This document shows, piece by piece, positions 25,055 to 32,793 of a DNA stretch of 64,000 nt. The DNA is taken from the NCBI RefSeq assembly GCF_016342275.1, contig NZ_JAEIOT010000011.1, forward strand, positions 62,001-126,000. The letters are read 5' to 3'. Positions within the stretch are counted from its first letter, which is position 1, and every line of letters begins with the position of its first letter. This DNA comes from Corynebacterium marambiense. Lineage in GTDB: Bacteria > Actinomycetota > Actinomycetes > Mycobacteriales > Mycobacteriaceae. Position numbers and translations under genes: made by a program. The notes beneath the pieces are model-generated. The model did no database searches, was not told the origin of the DNA, and saw only the letters and a program-made list of their open reading frames with translations.

Positions 25055-25510
25055 ATGAACGGGACCCGCACCCGATTCGGCCGCGCGAAGTTCGGCGGAA
25101 CCCCGAAAACCCTGATCGCGCTCTCCCTGGTGAGCGGCATCATCGTCGCGGTCGGCTTCGGGAGCGTTGTGGCGCTGACGCGATTCACCGGCAACCCTCT
25201 GCTCGCAGTCACCGTGTCCAGCGTGTGCATCGCCCCGGTGTCCACCGCCGGAGCATGGGCGCTGATGGTTGACCGCGGGTCCATCGCGGGTGCCGTGGAG
25301 CGGCCCGGGGAATCGATCGAGAACCACTGGTACGCGCAAGCCGCACAGGACACCTTTCATACGGCGCTGATCTCGGTCGGAGTGCTCGGTGTCGCATCGG
25401 TGTTCTGGGACTTCTCTGTGTCCGGGTCCCTGATGGCGATATACGTCGGTTCTTTCCTGATGGGGGTCTTCGCCGTCGACTTCGGTCTCCGCAAGCTGCG
25501 GGAAAGCTAG
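25055..25510 (+). CDS. Four-helix membrane protein paired with an XRE regulator
   Basis: A 151-residue membrane protein with four predicted helices (about residues 23-45, 52-75, 104-122 and 127-143). It belongs to no family I can name with certainty. Such proteins are often encoded directly before a short XRE regulator, as here: the stop is 3 bases before the regulator's GTG. The ATG at 25055 has AGGAG nine bases upstream. It may sense a membrane signal for, or be controlled by, the regulator. Its function is not known. Confidence 0.7.
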   Translation: MNGTRTRFGRAKFGGTPKTLIALSLVSGIIVAVGFGSVVALTRFTGNPLLAVTVSSVCIAPVSTAGAWALMVDRGSIAGAVERPGESIENHWYAQAAQDTFHTALISVGVLGVASVFWDFSVSGSLMAIYVGSFLMGVFAVDFGLRKLRES

Positions 25511-25513
25511 ATC

Positions 25514-25996
25514 GTGGACAACAGGCTCAGGCAGCTACGTGAGCAGCACGGGCTGTCGCAACAGAAGTTGGCTGACTCCCTGGGGGTGTCACGGCAGACC
25601 GTCATCAGCATTGAGAAGGGCCGCTACCACCCTTCCCTGCGCCTGGCGTTCCAGCTGGCCGAATGCTTCTCCTGCCGCATCGAGGACATATTCATCCCAC
25701 ATCCCGGCAGGGGGGGCGGACCGGGGAGCCGTCCAGGTGTGAACTCTCTCATGGACGGATCAGTCGGTTATGACCAGTCCCCGCCCAACGGGGGGGGACG
25801 TCGCCTCGGGCTGGGGAAAACTCGCCCGTCGGTGTCGCAGTGCCCTTGGGTGCGAGCCGCCTCGCCCGGTACCGTGGTGATCCCGGCTCGGTACGGGCGG
25901 TCAGGATCTTCGCGGAACTGCCGGTTTCGGGCACCGGCTGTTCCGCGCGGCCCCGCAGATCGCGTGGCCGCAGGCCGCAGGCGCCCGAGGACATGA
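25514..25996 (+). CDS. Short XRE-family regulator, C-terminal part possibly frameshifted
   Basis: The first 65 residues form a compact Cro/C1-type helix-turn-helix (LRQLREQHGLSQQKLADSLG, then SRQTVISIEKGRYHPS) and the typical ending CRIEDIFIPH of the small YozG/YgzD-like regulators, which are normally 65-80 residues. The frame as read continues to 160 residues with Gly/Pro/Arg-rich sequence that does not look like protein. A run of seven G at 25710-25716 lies exactly where the familiar domain ends. A one-base shift there would stop at 25742 and give about 76 residues. So the long C-terminus is probably an artefact or a mutation. Confidence 0.7.
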   Translation: MDNRLRQLREQHGLSQQKLADSLGVSRQTVISIEKGRYHPSLRLAFQLAECFSCRIEDIFIPHPGRGGGPGSRPGVNSLMDGSVGYDQSPPNGGGRRLGLGKTRPSVSQCPWVRAASPGTVVIPARYGRSGSSRNCRFRAPAVPRGPADRVAAGRRRPRT

Positions 25997-26504
25997 ACCC
26001 GGCGGGAGGGGACCTCTTTCGTGGTGGTTTCGCCGAACCGGTTCCGGTGGGCAGGGGATCTGTCGGTCGTACCCCTTTGAAACCGACACCCTGCATCCAC
26101 GGTGAAGTCGGGTTCGGAGATGAGCGTCCCGGGCCGGGCCACCTTTCGACGAAAACTCCCCGGGGTGTTCCCGAGCGGCGTTTCCATCCACCGGAGGGGA
26201 CCGGGAGTTCCTGCCCGCCTGATCTTGAGGGGCTCCGCCGGTTGGGGGTCACCTCCCCGGGCAACTGGGCCCGGTTATCCGGCACATGTGTGAAGTGAAC
26301 ACGGTTGCGATGAATCAGCTCCGGGCCAGGATTGATTCGCGGGGCGCCCCGGCGGACACGACCGCTCTCGGCCCGCGTCCCTGATCGAACGGACTCCGCC
26401 CGGTGAGACCACGGGTGTGGACACCGGGTTGTAGTGTGGATGGGCACCAGCCCCGCCGGAGAACCCCGTCCCCGGTTGCCTGATCACCCCGGAGGAGAAC
26501 ACCC
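25997..26504. other. Gene-poor tract between the XRE gene and a small ORF
   Basis: About 500 bases, or 760 if the XRE gene truly ends at 25742. Frames are open on both strands but give Arg/Pro/Gly-rich translations with no recognisable domain. A GGAGGAG ribosome site at its right end serves the 33-codon ORF. I see no RNA gene or repeat. Confidence 0.4.
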
Positions 26505-26606
26505 TTGTCCAGCGCGCTGTCCACTGCCGTCGATCTCCTGACCGATATTCCGGGGATGTTCGCCTTCGCGTACCGCGCGTACGTCGAGCCGCTCCTGCGG
26601 CGCTAG
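26505..26606 (+). CDS. Candidate 33-residue peptide, TTG start
   Basis: A short ORF starts at TTG, with GGAGGAG at 26491-26497 placed 7 bases upstream, which is a near-ideal ribosome site. The peptide begins MSSALSTAVDLLTDIPG and ends VEPLLRR. It alternates hydrophobic and polar residues in a way that would make an amphipathic helix, with a central GMFAFAYRAY segment. Corynebacteria use such very short peptides as mycomembrane pore or accessory proteins, but no sequence match to PorA or PorH is visible. The function is unknown. It converges with the DUF3054-like gene. Confidence 0.45.
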   Translation: MSSALSTAVDLLTDIPGMFAFAYRAYVEPLLRR

Positions 26607-26629
26607 GAGCACCGCGCGGGGCTGGGACG

Positions 26630-27118
26630 TTACCTCAACTGACGTTTGTCGTTCCGGGAGCGGCGCCTGTGCGGCTGGCGGTCCGCGCCGTTGAAGCGGT
26701 TGCCGACCCGCACCCACCCCATACGGCGAGCCACTGTCCCGAAGGTCCGCCACCCGAGCAAAAGTAGTCCGGACATGAGGCCTGCGACGATCATGAAGGA
26801 CCAGTGGGGGATCGCCGAGTGGCGCACCCCCCAAATCGCCAGGCCAGTCACGAGGGTGACGAGCCAGACGGTGAGTCCGCCGGGGTTGATCGGCAGCGGT
26901 TCGCGGCGTTTGACCGCGAGGATTCCGTAGGCGAGCAGGACCCCGACAAGAAACGGCCATGCGGTGCCCAGCCATCCACCGATTGAGAATTCGAGTCCGT
27001 CGCCGCGGTGAGCAAGCCGTGCCAAGAGTGCGAAAAGAAGGAGTGCGGCCAGGTCAGCGTGCAATGCACGATGGCGGCCGGTGATGAAGGCGAGGGGGGA
27101 GTTCGGGGGTCTAGTCAC
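26630..27118 (-). CDS. DUF3054-like membrane protein
   Basis: A 162-residue protein with four hydrophobic helices (ADLAALLLFALLARLAH; TAWPFLVGVLLAYGILAV; LTVWLVTLVTGLAIWGV; SFMIVAGLMSGLLLLGWR) and a basic C-terminal tail. The pattern RLAHR ... TAWPFLVG ... LLLGWR is that of actinobacterial DUF3054 proteins, whose function is unknown. The GTG at 27118 was preferred because AGGAG lies seven bases before it; a GTG at 27133 is possible. It lies downstream of nagA on the same strand but after a terminator-like hairpin. Confidence 0.75.
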   Translation of the reverse strand: MTRPPNSPLAFITGRHRALHADLAALLLFALLARLAHRGDGLEFSIGGWLGTAWPFLVGVLLAYGILAVKRREPLPINPGGLTVWLVTLVTGLAIWGVRHSAIPHWSFMIVAGLMSGLLLLGWRTFGTVARRMGWVRVGNRFNGADRQPHRRRSRNDKRQLR

Positions 27119-27154
27119 TGTGGTGCTCCTCACTGCGGGCCTCTCGGCGGAAGG

Positions 27155-27181
27155 GCCCGACGCCGGTACCCGGCGTCGGGC
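27155..27181 (-). terminator. Hairpin terminator downstream of nagA
   Basis: A perfect 12-bp stem (27155-27166 with 27170-27181) and a 3-base loop, lying between nagA and the DUF3054-like gene in the direction of both. There is no clear T tract. Confidence 0.65.
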
Positions 27182-27209
27182 ATCTCACCCTTGACTCTAC
27201 CCCGCCCGG

Positions 27210-28376
27210 TCAGGCCGGCTCGACAGCTTCGCCGGCTGCCCAGATACGGGTGGGAAGTAGGCTTTCGGGGTCGAGGATCAGGACATCACCCGGGTATCCC
27301 TTCGCGATACGGCCGTAGCGGTCGTTCATTCCGATGCAGCGTGCCGCGTGTCCGGTGGCTGCGGCGACGGCGACATCGAGGGGAACACCGACCTCGTGCA
27401 CAGCGTTGGCCACCGCACGGTCCATGGTCAGGGTGGAGCCTGCGAGTGAGTCGCCCTCCGCGAGGCGGGCGACACCGTCGCGGACCTTCACCTTGAGCTG
27501 GCCGAGCATGTAATCGCCGTCCGGGTTACAGGTTGCGGACATCGCATCGGTGACGAGCACGACCCGCTCCGGTGCCTCGAGGAACAGGGACCGCACCACC
27601 TGCGGGTGCACGTGGATTCCATCGTTGATGACCTCGACCCACACGCGCTCGTCGCGGAGCGCGGCGATGACCGGGCCGGGGGCTCGGTGGTGAATTCCGT
27701 TCATTCCGTTGAACGCGTGAGTGAGCTGGGTGGCCCCGTTGTTGAAAGCCTCGCGTGAGGTCTCGTAGCTGGCGTTGGTGTGTCCGACAGCGGCGACGAC
27801 GCCGTTCTCGACGAGCAGTTTGACCGCTTCAGTGCCGTTGGTGCGTTCCGGGGCGATGGTCATCTGGACGATGGTTCCCTGACCGGCGTCGAGAATCCGC
27901 CGGACGTTCTCGTCGGTGGGGTCCTTCAGCTCGTGCTCGGGGTGCGCACCCTTGTGCCCCGGATCCAGGAACGGGCCCTCGGGGTGCAGGCCGATGACCC
28001 GAGGGTTGGTGCGGACGATCTCCGCGCCCTCGCGGATGCGCTTTTCCATCAGATCCAGGGAATCGGTGACGTAGGAGAGCACGGCGCGGGTCGTGCCGTG
28101 GGCGGCGTGCTTCGCCAGGGCCGTGGTGGCGGTTTCGGGGCCGTCGTCGTAGGCGAACCCGCCACCGCCGTGGTGGTGGACGTCAACGTAGCCGGGGACG
28201 ACCGGGGCACCCGCAGCGTCGATGATCTCGGCTCCCTCGGAGGGCCAGTTGTGGGAGTCAGCGGTGGTACCGACATGGGTGATGACGCCGTCGGCGATGC
28301 GCAGCGCACTGTCGGTGGCGGTTCCACCGATGGTGCCGTCGTAAAGGGTGGCTGAGTAGATGATCAAGCTGGACAT
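27210..28376 (-). CDS. nagA: N-acetylhexosamine-6-phosphate deacetylase
   Basis: A 388-residue cytoplasmic metal-dependent amidohydrolase that removes acetate from GlcNAc-6-P or GalNAc-6-P. Motifs: VDVHHHGGGG (metal site of the fold), HPEGPFLDPGHKGAH (metal Glu), AVGHTNASY, HAFNGMNGIHH and VLVTDAMSAT (catalytic Asp). The length is normal. With the AgaS-like, PfkB and class II aldolase genes upstream on the same strand, GalNAc-6-P is as likely a substrate as GlcNAc-6-P, and sequence reading alone cannot separate NagA from AgaA. About 106 bases separate it from the DeoR gene, enough for a promoter. Confidence 0.92.
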   Translation of the reverse strand: MSSLIIYSATLYDGTIGGTATDSALRIADGVITHVGTTADSHNWPSEGAEIIDAAGAPVVPGYVDVHHHGGGGFAYDDGPETATTALAKHAAHGTTRAVLSYVTDSLDLMEKRIREGAEIVRTNPRVIGLHPEGPFLDPGHKGAHPEHELKDPTDENVRRILDAGQGTIVQMTIAPERTNGTEAVKLLVENGVVAAVGHTNASYETSREAFNNGATQLTHAFNGMNGIHHRAPGPVIAALRDERVWVEVINDGIHVHPQVVRSLFLEAPERVVLVTDAMSATCNPDGDYMLGQLKVKVRDGVARLAEGDSLAGSTLTMDRAVANAVHEVGVPLDVAVAAATGHAARCIGMNDRYGRIAKGYPGDVLILDPESLLPTRIWAAGEAVEPA

Positions 28377-28482
28377 GGTTCTGAAACGGTCCTTTTCGAG
28401 TTGTCACGCAGGGGTGGCCGGGGAGATTCCGGCGGGTGGGGATGGAGTGTCAGGAACAGGTTTCGATATGCATCACCGGCTG

Positions 28483-29313
28483 TCAGATCGCGGAGCGTTG
28501 CGCCGAGGGGGTGTCCTGGCGGGCGATGATCACGTTGTATCCCAACTGGGTCAACCGTCTGGACCATGCAGGATCGACATCGGGGTCCGTGACGATGGTG
28601 TTCACGGTGTCGATACCGCCCAGGGAGGAGAACGACCTCCGGCCGAACTTCGCGTGATCCGCGACGACCACCGGGGTGATCGCGCGGGTCGCCATCATCC
28701 GGTTCGTCTGTGCCTCGAACTCGTCGACGGTGCCTGGGCCATTTTCATCGATGCCGTTCGCTCCGATAAAGGCGACGTCCATGCTCAGCTGGCCGAGGAC
28801 CGTTGCTCCGAGAGGGCCGGTCAACTCGTAGGAGTTGCCGTTGAGGACCCCGCCGATGAGGACGATCTTCATGTTCGCGCTGCCCGCGAGCAGGTAGGCG
28901 ATGTCGATGGCGTTCGTGACGACGGTGACCACCGGGTAGTTCGTCGGAACGTCGTCAGGGGACTGCTCCGCGGCCCATTCGACGAGTTGTTGGGCAATGG
29001 TGCCCACAGTGGATCCACCGGACATACCGACCACGCAGCCGGGCTCCAGGTAGTTGAGGCAATACCGGGCGATGGTGTTTTTCTCCGTGAGCTGCTGCAT
29101 CCGCTTCTGACGGACGGGCGTGTCGAAGGCGACGATGTTGCTCCGGGCGCCGCCGCGGGTCCGGCGCAGAAGTCCGCGTTCGGCGAGAGCATCGAGGTCA
29201 CGGCGCGCGGTGGCAGGGGAGATGTCGAGATCGTCAACGAGTTGCTCGACGGTCACCGTGCCGGTGTCGGCAATGGTGTCGAGAATCGTGGTGAGTCGCT
29301 CACTGCGGATCAT
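28483..29313 (-). CDS. DeoR-family regulator of the sugar island
   Basis: A 276-residue DeoR/GlpR-type regulator. The N-terminal winged helix (VTVEQLVDDLDISPATARRDLDAL) is followed by RTRGGA, then the sugar-phosphate-binding SorC-like domain with VGMSGGSTVG, TNAIDIAY and GANGID. AgaR, GatR and LacR belong to this family and respond to phosphorylated intermediates such as tagatose or galactosamine phosphates. Its ATG has AGGAGG upstream and a -10-like TACAGT at 29329-29334 on the minus strand. The dyad CTGCGCA-N7-TGCGCAG at 29349-29369 lies just upstream and may be an operator. Confidence 0.9.
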   Translation of the reverse strand: MIRSERLTTILDTIADTGTVTVEQLVDDLDISPATARRDLDALAERGLLRRTRGGARSNIVAFDTPVRQKRMQQLTEKNTIARYCLNYLEPGCVVGMSGGSTVGTIAQQLVEWAAEQSPDDVPTNYPVVTVVTNAIDIAYLLAGSANMKIVLIGGVLNGNSYELTGPLGATVLGQLSMDVAFIGANGIDENGPGTVDEFEAQTNRMMATRAITPVVVADHAKFGRRSFSSLGGIDTVNTIVTDPDVDPAWSRRLTQLGYNVIIARQDTPSAQRSAI

Positions 29314-29348
29314 CGCGGTTCCTCCTGCACTGTACTAGTGTCTAAATC

Positions 29349-29369
29349 CTGCGCAGCCGTGGTGCGCAG
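29349..29369. promoter_or_regulatory. Dyad upstream of the DeoR-family gene
   Basis: A perfect 7-bp inverted repeat, CTGCGCA-N7-TGCGCAG, just upstream of the -10-like box of the DeoR gene. Autoregulation is a plausible use; this is inference. Confidence 0.35.
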
Positions 29370-29391
29370 GAGGGGACAGAGAAATGTGGGG

Positions 29392-29431
29392 CGTCCGGTC
29401 ACCGCTCTGTCCCATGAGCGGTGACCGGACG
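29392..29431 (-). terminator. Terminator after the aldolase gene
   Basis: A perfect 15-bp stem (29392-29406 with 29417-29431) and a 10-base loop, immediately downstream of the agaS-pfkB-aldolase operon and upstream of the DeoR gene, so the regulator is probably transcribed separately. Confidence 0.75.
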
Positions 29432-29450
29432 ACTGGCCGTGTAGCTGATT

Positions 29451-30287
29451 CTATACTTCGGTGAAGACACCGATCAGGCGTTCGGCTTCGGTGCTCAAAG
29501 CCTCACGTCCCGCCTTGATGTACTTGCGGGAGTCCGTGACCGACGGATTGTCGTCCAGGAATGCGCGCACGGCACGGGTGAAGTGGCCGTTGAGGTGCGT
29601 CGACACATTGATCTTCGTCATGCCGGCACGGATACCTCGCTGGATCTCCTCGTCCGGGACGCCGGAGGAACCGTGGAGCACCAACGGCACACCGGCGGCG
29701 TCTTTGAGTTCGCCGATCAAGTCGATGTCGAGGGACGCGGTGCGTTCCTGCATGGCGTGTTCGGAACCGACGGCGACGGCCAGGCCGTCGACACCGGTGT
29801 CAGCGACGAACTGCTTGGCCTCGTCCGGGCTGGTTCGGACGCCCGGGGTATGGGCGGTCTTGCCGCCGATCTCACCGAGCTCTGCCTCGACCGTCGCACC
29901 GCGCTCGTGGGCGTAGCGGACGACCTCAGCGGTGTTCGCGATGTTCTCCTCGACGCTCAGAGTCGAGCCGTCGTACATCACGGAGTCGAAGCCGAGGTCG
30001 ATGGCCTGTTTTGCCAGCTCGACGGACTCGCAGTGGTCGAGGTGGACGGCGATCGGTGCGGAGGATGCCTCTGCCAGCGCGATCATGGCGCGACCGATGG
30101 GCTCCAGGTTGTCCCCGTGGTAGCGGACACAGTTGTGGCTCATTTGCAGGATGACTGGCTTGCCGGCGCGCTCCGCTGCGGACACCAGCGCCTCTGCGGT
30201 CTCGAGGTGGATGACGTTGAAGGCCGCGGCGCCGATCTTCTTCTCCGCTGCGTCCTTAACGATATCGAAGGTGTTGATTCTGGTCAT
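29451..30287 (-). CDS. Class II (Zn) ketose-bisphosphate aldolase, GatY/KbaY-like
   Basis: A 278-residue class II aldolase. Visible are AAFNVIHLETAEAL, HLDHCES with the zinc histidines and catalytic Asp region, VEAELGEIGGKTA, AVAVGSEHA and LHGSSGVPDEEI followed by INVSTHLN. The family splits tagatose-1,6-bisphosphate or fructose-1,6-bisphosphate to DHAP and glyceraldehyde-3-P. Its position after a PfkB kinase and an AgaS-like protein favours tagatose bisphosphate. The ATG at 30287 was chosen because the 26 upstream residues in the open frame are Arg/His-rich and non-conserved in look. It is the last gene of a three-gene minus-strand operon. Confidence 0.9.
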   Translation of the reverse strand: MTRINTFDIVKDAAEKKIGAAAFNVIHLETAEALVSAAERAGKPVILQMSHNCVRYHGDNLEPIGRAMIALAEASSAPIAVHLDHCESVELAKQAIDLGFDSVMYDGSTLSVEENIANTAEVVRYAHERGATVEAELGEIGGKTAHTPGVRTSPDEAKQFVADTGVDGLAVAVGSEHAMQERTASLDIDLIGELKDAAGVPLVLHGSSGVPDEEIQRGIRAGMTKINVSTHLNGHFTRAVRAFLDDNPSVTDSRKYIKAGREALSTEAERLIGVFTEV

Positions 30288-30316
30288 AGTGTCTGGGGTT
30301 CCTTCGTGTGGGGGTG

Positions 30317-31273
30317 TCAGTTGGTGCGTTCGTCGATGATCACGGTGTCGGCGAGCTCCCGCCACCGGTCGCTGATCACACCGGCGGTGTCCTCGAGGAC
30401 GGCCGCCGCCGACCAGGCGGTGGCGCGGCGGAGGAGGGCCCCACGCTCGAGACCGTCGATGAGGCCGGTCGCGAGCGCAGAGACGAGTGCGTCGCCGGCG
30501 CCGGTGGGGTTGCCCGTCAGAGGCTCAGGGAGGCGCGCGCGGGTGCTGCCGGCACGGTCCACGGCGAGCAGCCCCTCCTCGCCCATCGAGACGATAACCA
30601 GCCCGACACCCAGCTCAAGCAGCTGTGCGGCCCCGGCTTCAGGATCGTCGGTCCCGGTGGTCGCCGCGAGTTCCGCGGCATTTGGCTTGACGACGTCAAC
30701 TCCGGCGCGGCAGGCGGCTTTCAAGTGGGGCCCGGCGCAGTCCACGATGATCCTGGCTCCGGCTTTCCGGGTGCGGTCGATCATCATCTCGAGGATGCTC
30801 TCGTCCGCGCCGGGGGGCCAGGAGCCGGACACCGTGACGGTGCTGCCCGGGTGTGCCACGAGCGTGCGCTCAAGCTGATCGGCCAGTTGCGTCCAGATCT
30901 CCGCCGGGTGCCGGTCACCCCTCTCGTTGATGATGCTGGTCGCACCATCGTCGGTGGTGTGGAGAGCGAAGGTCTCCCTAAGGCGCACCGGCGTCGGGGT
31001 GAATGCCGCTTCGGGGGATGCTTTGCCTTCTGCTGGAACGTGTCCGGGCGCGTCGTCGTTGACTGGGCCGAGCATGACCGCAGGGTAACCCTCCGCAGCG
31101 GCGACCGCCGCGACGTTGACCCCCTTGCCACCGAGTTTGCGCTGCGCGGTGTCAATGCGGTGCGTCTTTTCGGGGACGAGGCGGTCCAGCGTGATCGTCA
31201 CATCGAGGGCCGGATTCGGAGTGATGGCGACGACGGCGGCGGCGCCGGTGTCTGCGGTGGGTTGTGTACTCAC
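30317..31273 (-). CDS. PfkB-family sugar-phosphate kinase (tagatose-6-P kinase/LacC or 1-phosphofructokinase type)
   Basis: A 318-residue ribokinase-fold kinase. It begins with ITPNPALDVTI and KLGGKGVNVA, the 1-phosphofructokinase/LacC subgroup signature. It has VSGSWPPG and VVKPNAAEL in the middle and PTGAGDALVSAL with the catalytic Asp near the C-terminus. LacC-type enzymes phosphorylate tagatose-6-P to tagatose-1,6-bisphosphate, which the downstream aldolase would cleave. 1-phosphofructokinase activity cannot be excluded. The 29-base spacing to the aldolase indicates an operon. Confidence 0.88.
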   Translation of the reverse strand: MSTQPTADTGAAAVVAITPNPALDVTITLDRLVPEKTHRIDTAQRKLGGKGVNVAAVAAAEGYPAVMLGPVNDDAPGHVPAEGKASPEAAFTPTPVRLRETFALHTTDDGATSIINERGDRHPAEIWTQLADQLERTLVAHPGSTVTVSGSWPPGADESILEMMIDRTRKAGARIIVDCAGPHLKAACRAGVDVVKPNAAELAATTGTDDPEAGAAQLLELGVGLVIVSMGEEGLLAVDRAGSTRARLPEPLTGNPTGAGDALVSALATGLIDGLERGALLRRATAWSAAAVLEDTAGVISDRWRELADTVIIDERTN

Positions 31274-31304
31274 GTGCTGATCCTTCGTGTCGGGGCCAGT
31301 CTGG

Positions 31305-32201
31305 TTACTTCAGGATGACCGAGCGGGTCAGGTTGCGCGGGTGATCCGCGTCGAGTCCACGTGCGCGGGCGGTGGCCAGCGCGATGCGGTGGACGCGGAC
31401 GAGGTCGGCCATGGGGTCGATGTCCTCGTCGATGAAGGTGGCTCCGGTATCGGCGACCTGGGCGGCCAGTCCCTCGGGGGCGGGTCCGAAGTTCCAGGTG
31501 ATGCGGCCTTCGGAGGCGATGGCGATCGGTCCGTGGCGGTACTCCATGGAGCTGTAGGACTCGGTCCAGGCCTGGCAGGACTCGCGCATCTTCAGGGCGG
31601 CCTCGGTGGCGAGGCCGAGACGCCAGTCGGTGCCGAGGAAGGAGTACTGCTCGGCGTTGACCAGCTTCTCGTCGAGATCGGCGGCCAGCACCTCGCGGGC
31701 CTGCGCGATCGAGCGCTCGATGACGGAGCGGTCGTCGATGGAGGCACGGAGGAAGGTCAGCGCGGTGGTGGCGAACCGAGTCTGGACGACGGACTGCTCG
31801 TCGGCGAACTCAAGGTTGATCACGTGATCGGCGAGTTCCGCGACGGGGGAGTTCTGGTCGCCGAGCACGGCGATGGTGCGCATGCGGTCGCCGACCTGCT
31901 TCAGCAGATCGATGATCTCGCTGGTGGTGCCGGACCGAGTGATCGCGATGAGGACGTCGTATTCACGGTCGAGGCGGGCCTCGGTGGCGGTGTAGGCGTC
32001 GGTGACGCCGTGTCCGGCGCTCTCCCGGAGGGCGGCGTAGGACTGTGCCATGAACCAGGAGGTGCCGCAGCCGACGACGGCGACGCGCTCGCCGGACTTC
32101 GGGAGGACGGAGCGCTCCTGCTCCATGTCGAGTGCCTTCTGCCAGGTGTCCGGCTGGCTGGTGAGTTCCTGTTCCATGTGGGTGCCGAGTGCACTGCTCA
32201 T
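31305..32201 (-). CDS. agaS: SIS-domain amino-sugar isomerase/deaminase, AgaS-like
   Basis: A 298-residue protein with two SIS domains, like the isomerase half of GlmS. Motifs: VVGCGTSWFMAQS and ITRSGTTSEIID in the first domain, MRESCQAWTESYSSMEYRHGP in the second, whose EYRHGP is typical of AgaS/GlmS-type proteins. AgaS deaminates and isomerises galactosamine-6-P to tagatose-6-P. It is the first gene of the agaS-pfkB-aldolase operon and is divergent from the PTS genes. A GlmS-like role on glucosamine-6-P is the alternative. The start context offers another in-frame ATG eight codons downstream. Confidence 0.85.
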   Translation of the reverse strand: MSSALGTHMEQELTSQPDTWQKALDMEQERSVLPKSGERVAVVGCGTSWFMAQSYAALRESAGHGVTDAYTATEARLDREYDVLIAITRSGTTSEIIDLLKQVGDRMRTIAVLGDQNSPVAELADHVINLEFADEQSVVQTRFATTALTFLRASIDDRSVIERSIAQAREVLAADLDEKLVNAEQYSFLGTDWRLGLATEAALKMRESCQAWTESYSSMEYRHGPIAIASEGRITWNFGPAPEGLAAQVADTGATFIDEDIDPMADLVRVHRIALATARARGLDADHPRNLTRSVILK

Positions 32202-32375
32202 GTTGATCGTCTCCTAACGAAAAGACTTCGGGTGGCTGAATCGTTGCTCTGTGGCGGTAACGGCGATCCGCATCCTCTTCGTGGTGCGCGACGACCGACG
32301 GGCAGTCGGTCGGGAGGTGAAAATCAGCGGATTGTCATCCTCAATGATTGCAGATGATTGAAACCCTGTCTACCC

Positions 32376-32392
32376 AATCGCTAAACGATCAG
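32376..32392. promoter_or_regulatory. Operator-like element, copy 1
   Basis: AATCGCT-AA-ACGATCAG, sharing both arms with copy 2 at 32638-32656 and carrying the ATCG/CGAT dyad. It lies on the agaS side of the divergent region. The DeoR protein of the island is the candidate binder (inference). Confidence 0.4.
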
Positions 32393-32404
32393 AGATATTT
32401 CACA
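32389..32404 (-). promoter_or_regulatory. GlxR (cAMP-receptor)-like site
   Basis: On the minus strand this reads TGTGAAATATCTCTGA, matching the known corynebacterial consensus TGTGANNTANNTCACA at 10 of its 12 fixed positions. It would place the agaS operon under carbon control (inference). Confidence 0.35.
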
Positions 32405-32624
32405 CTCGGGGGTGGCGACTCCGGCTGTTTTTTGGGTCGTTAGTGACGCCTAGCGCTCATTGTCACTCCGTGTGACGTGAGTTATAAAAACGTAATAAAT
32501 GCTGCTCAAAGAGTATTTTATGGGCGCTAATGGGTGTGAGGGGGTGAGTCTGGGGCCTGTCCAGATTGCCTTAGGTTCGGGGGGAGAATGTCTGGTCACC
32601 TTGATTGAAAATGGAAAATAGGGC

Positions 32625-32653
32625 TTGCGGCGAGCAAAATCGCTCAATACGAT
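32625..32653 (+). promoter_or_regulatory. Promoter of the PTS operon
   Basis: TTGCGG (32625-32630) and TACGAT (32648-32653) are spaced by 17 bases. Transcription from here would give a leader of about 130 bases before the IIA ATG. Operator copy 2 overlaps the -10. Confidence 0.55.
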
Positions 32654-32656
32654 CAG
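32638..32656. promoter_or_regulatory. Operator-like element, copy 2
   Basis: AATCGCT-CAAT-ACGATCAG, the second copy of the element seen at 32376-32392. It covers the -10 box of the PTS promoter, as expected of a repressor site. Confidence 0.4.
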
Positions 32657-32793
32657 TGTTGTGACAGGCACACAGTGCGTTTCATGGAGGACTGACACAC
32701 AGTCAGGGCTCATGATTTTTGAAGATGGAATCCGACTGCCGGGTTCCGGAGACTGAAAACAATCACAAAACATCACCGGAGGATGAGGACACA

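Larger units (their letters stand above)
32202..32793. promoter_or_regulatory. Divergent control region of the sugar island
   Basis: 592 bases without a gene, markedly AT-richer in the middle. It contains a promoter for the PTS operon (32625-32653), two related operator-like elements (32376-32392 and 32638-32656) and a cAMP-receptor-like site (32389-32404). A stretch at about 32435-32465 also holds the spaced dyad AGTGAC...GTCACT. The rest was examined and nothing else stands out. Confidence 0.5.

Noticed and set aside
24556..26290. Possible relatedness of the two gene-poor tracts as a duplicated element
   Set aside because: Only short shared words such as CCGGTGGGCA were seen, as expected from G+C-rich sequence; no alignment could be built by eye.
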